Source: Thermosulfurimonas sp.
GTDB lineage: Bacteria; Desulfobacterota; Thermodesulfobacteria; Thermodesulfobacteriales; Thermodesulfobacteriaceae
NCBI GenBank assembly: GCA_015487645.1
Contig: WFPH01000153.1
Coordinates: 1 to 9,347 of the forward strand
Direction of reading: 5' to 3'
Length of the DNA: 9,347 nucleotides
The translations under genes and the position numbers were made by a program. The notes under the pieces were generated by a model. It had not been told where the DNA came from. It saw only the letters and a program-made list of their open reading frames with translations, and did not search any database. This document shows positions 6,475 to 9,347 of this stretch, piece after piece (positions within the stretch are counted from its first letter, which is position 1; each line of letters starts with the position of its first letter).

Positions 6475-8416
6475 GGGGAGGCACCTCCCGGATCTCGGGG
6501 GCTTGGGCTTCGGGGTAAGGGAGCCAGATTTCCTCCGGCTGGCCGGAGGGGGTGCGGTCCTTGAAGGGAACGAAGGTGATGCCTTCGGGGACCGGGAAGT
6601 CCCCGGTAGAGTGAGGAATGGCCCGCATAATCTCCAGCCATATAGGGCAGGCGGCTCGGCCGCCGGTCTCGAGCCTTCCGAGGGACTTAGGGGTATCGTA
6701 ACCTACCCAGACGCCGCAGGTGTAGCGGGGGGTGAAGCCGATAAACCAGGCATCCTGGTAAAGATCTGTGGTGCCGGTCTTGCCTCCTGCGGGCACCCCT
6801 AAGGCGCGGGCGCATTTCCCCGTGCCCTCCCGGATCACTTCCTTTAGAAAGAAAGTCATGACGTAGGCGGTCTCTGGAGAAAACACCCGCTTTTTCTGAG
6901 GAGTAGACCGATAGATCTCCCGGCCCTCCCGATCATAGATGACGGCTATCAGGTGAGGTTGGATCAGTTCGCCCTGATTGGGAAAGATGCTGTAGGCCCG
7001 GGTAAGCTCCCAGGGAGAGATTCCGATGGTCCCGAGGGCGATGGAAAGATTGCGGGGAAACCTGGTGGAGAATCCCACCGCCCGCAGGGTCTCTTCCACC
7101 TCGCCCAGGCCTAGGGCCCGGGCAATCTTAACGGCTACGGTATTCCGGGAATCCACCAGGGCCGTGCGCAGGGAGATGATTCCCAGGTAGCGGTGGTCAA
7201 AGTTTCTCGGCCGCCACAGGCTTTTCGGGTCCTCTCCCGGAAAGACCACGGGCTCGTCCATGACCAGAGAATCCGGTTGAAGAAGTCCATCTTCCAGAGC
7301 CCGGGCCCAGAGGAAAGGTTTGAGGGCGGAGCCCGGCTGTCGGCGGGCGAAAACGGCCCGGTTGAACTGGCTTTCCCGGAAATTGCGCCCCCCTATAATG
7401 AGCCGAACCTCTCCGGTAGGGTTTTCCAGGCAGACGGCGGCAAACTGGGGAACCTCGCGGGCGCGGTGTCGACGGGGGATCTCCGAAAGTTTCCGTAAGA
7501 TTCCGGGAAAGGCCTTTTCCTGCCAGGCCAGATCCAGCGTGGTGTATATCCGGTAACCTCCGGTGAAAAGGCGCTCCTTGCCCAGCATGCGTTCCAGGCG
7601 TCTCTGGACCACCTGCAGGAAATAACCGGCCCGGGGGTCCGGAGAGAAGTCCATGGGGTTGAGCTTTAAGGGGGTATTCCAGGCCTTTCGGGCGGTCTCC
7701 CAGGTGATGTACCCCTCCTCGGCCATCCGTTTGAGAACGTAACGGCGGCGTTTTAGGGCGGCCCTAGGGTTCCGGAGGGGGTTGTAGCGGCTGGGAGCCG
7801 GGGTGAGCCCGGCAATGAGAGCGGCCTCGGGAAGGGTTAGTTCCCAGACGTGCTTTCCGAAGTAGGTGAGGGCGGCGGCCTCCACTCCGTAAGCGCCGGC
7901 TCCGAGATAAATGTGGTTGAGGTAAATGTTCAGGATTTCGTCTTTGGATAAGGCCTTGTCGATCTGCCAGGCCAGGATGGCCTCTCGGATCTTGCGGGAG
8001 AGGGTCCTTTCACGGGAAAGAAGTAGGGAACGGGCCACCTGCTGGGTGATGGTGCTGCCTCCCTGAACCACCCGTCCGGCCCGAATATCAGCCATCAGGG
8101 CCCTGAGAATGCTGATGAAATCTACGCCTTTGTGTTCATAGAATCGGGCGTCTTCGGCGGCGACAAAGGCCTGGATGAGGTAAGGAGGCATCTTCTCGAG
8201 GGGTACCGGAAAGCGCCTCTCGCGATACCAGTAAGCGATGGGAGTGCCATGGCGGTCGTAAACCGTGGTCACGGCCGGCGGCCGGTAGTGCTTGAGGGCG
8301 GAGATGTCCGGAAGTTCCAGACTGAGGTAGAAGTAAAGACCGACGAAGATAATACCCAGGGCTACCGCCGCCGCGGAAAGGAAAAGGATGGAAAGATGAT
8401 AGTAAGAAATCTTCAT
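6425..8416 (-). CDS. mrcA: Class A penicillin-binding protein (PBP1A type)
   Basis: Bifunctional peptidoglycan synthase anchored in the inner membrane with its body in the periplasm: it polymerises lipid II glycan and cross-links stem peptides. Of 663 residues, a membrane anchor covers about 9-31. The GT51 glycosyltransferase (about 50-225) shows catalytic E88 in EDARFYEHKGVD, GGSTITQQVARSLLL (119-133) and ILNIYLNHIYLGAGAYG (161-177). The transpeptidase has the SxxK nucleophile S363 (GSALKP), SxN at 423-425 (DSRNT) and KTG at 546-548 (GGKTGTT). It is shorter than E. coli PBP1A (850), with little room for the extra OB-like domain between modules, but no active-site motif is missing. The ATG overlaps the upstream ATPase stop as ATGA. 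The basic, aromatic tail ending LRWLFWWR is encoded antisense to the CBS gene. The class is certain; assignment to 1A rather than another class A paralogue is likely. Confidence 0.95.
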   Translation of the reverse strand: MKISYYHLSILFLSAAAVALGIIFVGLYFYLSLELPDISALKHYRPPAVTTVYDRHGTPIAYWYRERRFPVPLEKMPPYLIQAFVAAEDARFYEHKGVDFISILRALMADIRAGRVVQGGSTITQQVARSLLLSRERTLSRKIREAILAWQIDKALSKDEILNIYLNHIYLGAGAYGVEAAALTYFGKHVWELTLPEAALIAGLTPAPSRYNPLRNPRAALKRRRYVLKRMAEEGYITWETARKAWNTPLKLNPMDFSPDPRAGYFLQVVQRRLERMLGKERLFTGGYRIYTTLDLAWQEKAFPGILRKLSEIPRRHRAREVPQFAAVCLENPTGEVRLIIGGRNFRESQFNRAVFARRQPGSALKPFLWARALEDGLLQPDSLVMDEPVVFPGEDPKSLWRPRNFDHRYLGIISLRTALVDSRNTVAVKIARALGLGEVEETLRAVGFSTRFPRNLSIALGTIGISPWELTRAYSIFPNQGELIQPHLIAVIYDREGREIYRSTPQKKRVFSPETAYVMTFFLKEVIREGTGKCARALGVPAGGKTGTTDLYQDAWFIGFTPRYTCGVWVGYDTPKSLGRLETGGRAACPIWLEIMRAIPHSTGDFPVPEGITFVPFKDRTPSGQPEEIWLPYPEAQAPEIREVPPLRPRRGFPLRWLFWWR

Positions 8417-9347
8417 TTTTCCGGTCTGGCCTTAAGGGTGCGGAGGCGGTTTACCGCGGCCGCGATCTCAAACCGTCTCACATAAGCCAGGTCTCCTCCA
8501 GGCTCCCGGCAGAAGGCCTTGAAGCCTTTTCGGTGCAGTTCCTCTTCCACCTCTTTCACCGCCTCCGGCAGGAGTTTCCCCGAAAGGAGTTTTTCTCGCA
8601 AGCGGGGAAAGATCATCCCTAGGGTCCGCACTTGATCCGCGGAGACCAGCTGTTCCACCGCCGAAAGGTCGATTTTCTCCCGGGCCAGAACCAGACCCTC
8701 AAGGCCCTGGACCTTGATCTTCAACGTTCCCGGCGGGAGCCCGTCCGAGATCACCCTTCGGGCGGGTAGGCGCTCAAAGGGCCGCGGGCGTTCGATCTTC
8801 CGGTGAGAGGGAAAGGCCTCCACGATCTTACGGGCCTGAGCCGTGACCACCCGGGGCCGGAAGTGATCCATGGCGATCACGGTGTCGGCCACCTCCAGAT
8901 AGTCTCCGGAGCCCCCCATCACCAGCACCGTGGAGACCCCGAATCGTTCGTAAAGCTCCCGCACCCGGTCGATGAAGGGGGTAATTGGCTCTTTTTCTTT
9001 GGCTATGAGGGCCTGCATGCGGGCGTCCCGGATCATGAAGTTGGTGGCCGAGGTGTCTTCGTCCAGAAGGAGCACCCTGGCTCCTACTTCAAGGGCCTCC
9101 ATGATGGCTGCGGCCTGACTGGTCGACCCCGAGGCGCAGGGGGTCTCGAAGTTCTCCGTACTTTTCCCAAAGGGCAGGTTGTTGATGAAAGGCGAAATGT
9201 CTACTCCGGCCACGGAGCGACCATCTTCGGCCCGGATCTTGACCGTCTCGTAACGGGAAACTACCAGTTCCCGACCATCTCCAGGGCGGTGATTGTAGAT
9301 CCCGAGCTCCAGGGCCCGAAGCAGAGTGGACTTGCCGTGGAATCCAC
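8413..9347 (-). CDS. ABC-class P-loop ATPase (PF09818 type), 5' end cut by window
   Basis: Predicted ATPase of the ABC_ATPase family (PF09818), related to the trypanosome RNA-editing factor MRB1590; the bacterial role is unknown. The frame is open to the window edge and enters in the Walker A loop: the first full codons read GFHGKSTLL. The GTG at 9213 is therefore internal, and about 250 N-terminal residues should lie outside. In the 310 visible residues, Lys5-Ser6-Thr7 belong to Walker A, SGSTSQAAAIMEALE (72-86) is the signature-like segment, and LLLDEDTSATNFM (92-104) is Walker B with D95-E96. VMGGSGDY (142-149) stands where a switch histidine would be in classic ABC proteins. There are no membrane segments, so this is not a transporter. 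The stop overlaps the penicillin-binding protein start by four bases, so the two are probably co-transcribed and coupled. Confidence 0.88.
   Translation of the reverse strand, partial: GFHGKSTLLRALELGIYNHRPGDGRELVVSRYETVKIRAEDGRSVAGVDISPFINNLPFGKSTENFETPCASGSTSQAAAIMEALEVGARVLLLDEDTSATNFMIRDARMQALIAKEKEPITPFIDRVRELYERFGVSTVLVMGGSGDYLEVADTVIAMDHFRPRVVTAQARKIVEAFPSHRKIERPRPFERLPARRVISDGLPPGTLKIKVQGLEGLVLAREKIDLSAVEQLVSADQVRTLGMIFPRLREKLLSGKLLPEAVKEVEEELHRKGFKAFCREPGGDLAYVRRFEIAAAVNRLRTLKARPEK

Noticed and set aside
6475..6489. GGGAG-GCAC-CTCCC hairpin right after the CBS-ACT stop as a terminator
   Set aside because: Only a five-pair stem with no T-run after it, and it lies inside the penicillin-binding protein coding sequence, so chance is a fair explanation.

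Overview
This is a gene-dense chromosomal stretch of roughly 58% GC (estimated by eye), about 97% coding, with no tRNA, rRNA, CRISPR array, insertion sequence or phage gene. The mix of genes points to a Gram-negative anaerobe or microaerophile: an RND exporter, a System II cytochrome c heme protein next to glutamyl-tRNA reductase (C5 heme pathway), a bifunctional penicillin-binding protein, and an AcuB-like CBS-ACT protein. I would place it in or near the Thermodesulfobacteriota (the former Deltaproteobacteria / Thermodesulfobacteria area). The proteins are rich in Arg, Glu and Leu and poor in Gln, which would suit a thermophile. Both the placement and the lifestyle are inferences; no marker gene here settles them.

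Layout. Plus strand, 1-4825: the C-terminal five-sixths of an RND permease (start outside the window), then a 58-base gap holding a strong inverted repeat, then ccsA and hemA overlapping by 17 bases. Minus strand, 4822-5639: ssb and yjbQ, transcribed as yjbQ-ssb and convergent with hemA, the hemA and ssb stop codons interlocking in one CTAG. Next, 5640-5748 is the only real intergenic control region. It carries two back-to-back sigma70-type promoters whose -35 hexamers overlap, plus a 10-bp inverted repeat bracketing the -10 box of the rightward promoter. Plus strand, 5749-6474: a two-CBS plus ACT sensor-type protein. Minus strand, 6425-9347: a PF09818-type ABC-class ATPase (start outside the window) followed by a class A penicillin-binding protein, joined by an ATGA overlap. 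The penicillin-binding protein gene runs 50 bases into the convergent CBS gene.

How the genes relate. ccsA-hemA links the first committed step of tetrapyrrole synthesis to a membrane protein that handles heme for cytochrome c assembly. yjbQ-ssb is a tight housekeeping pair. The ATPase and penicillin-binding protein are translationally coupled, but no functional link between those families is established. I see no clear defence, mobile or biosynthetic system. The points most worth following are the divergent control region at 5666-5728, the hairpin in front of ccsA, and the ATPase / penicillin-binding protein coupling.
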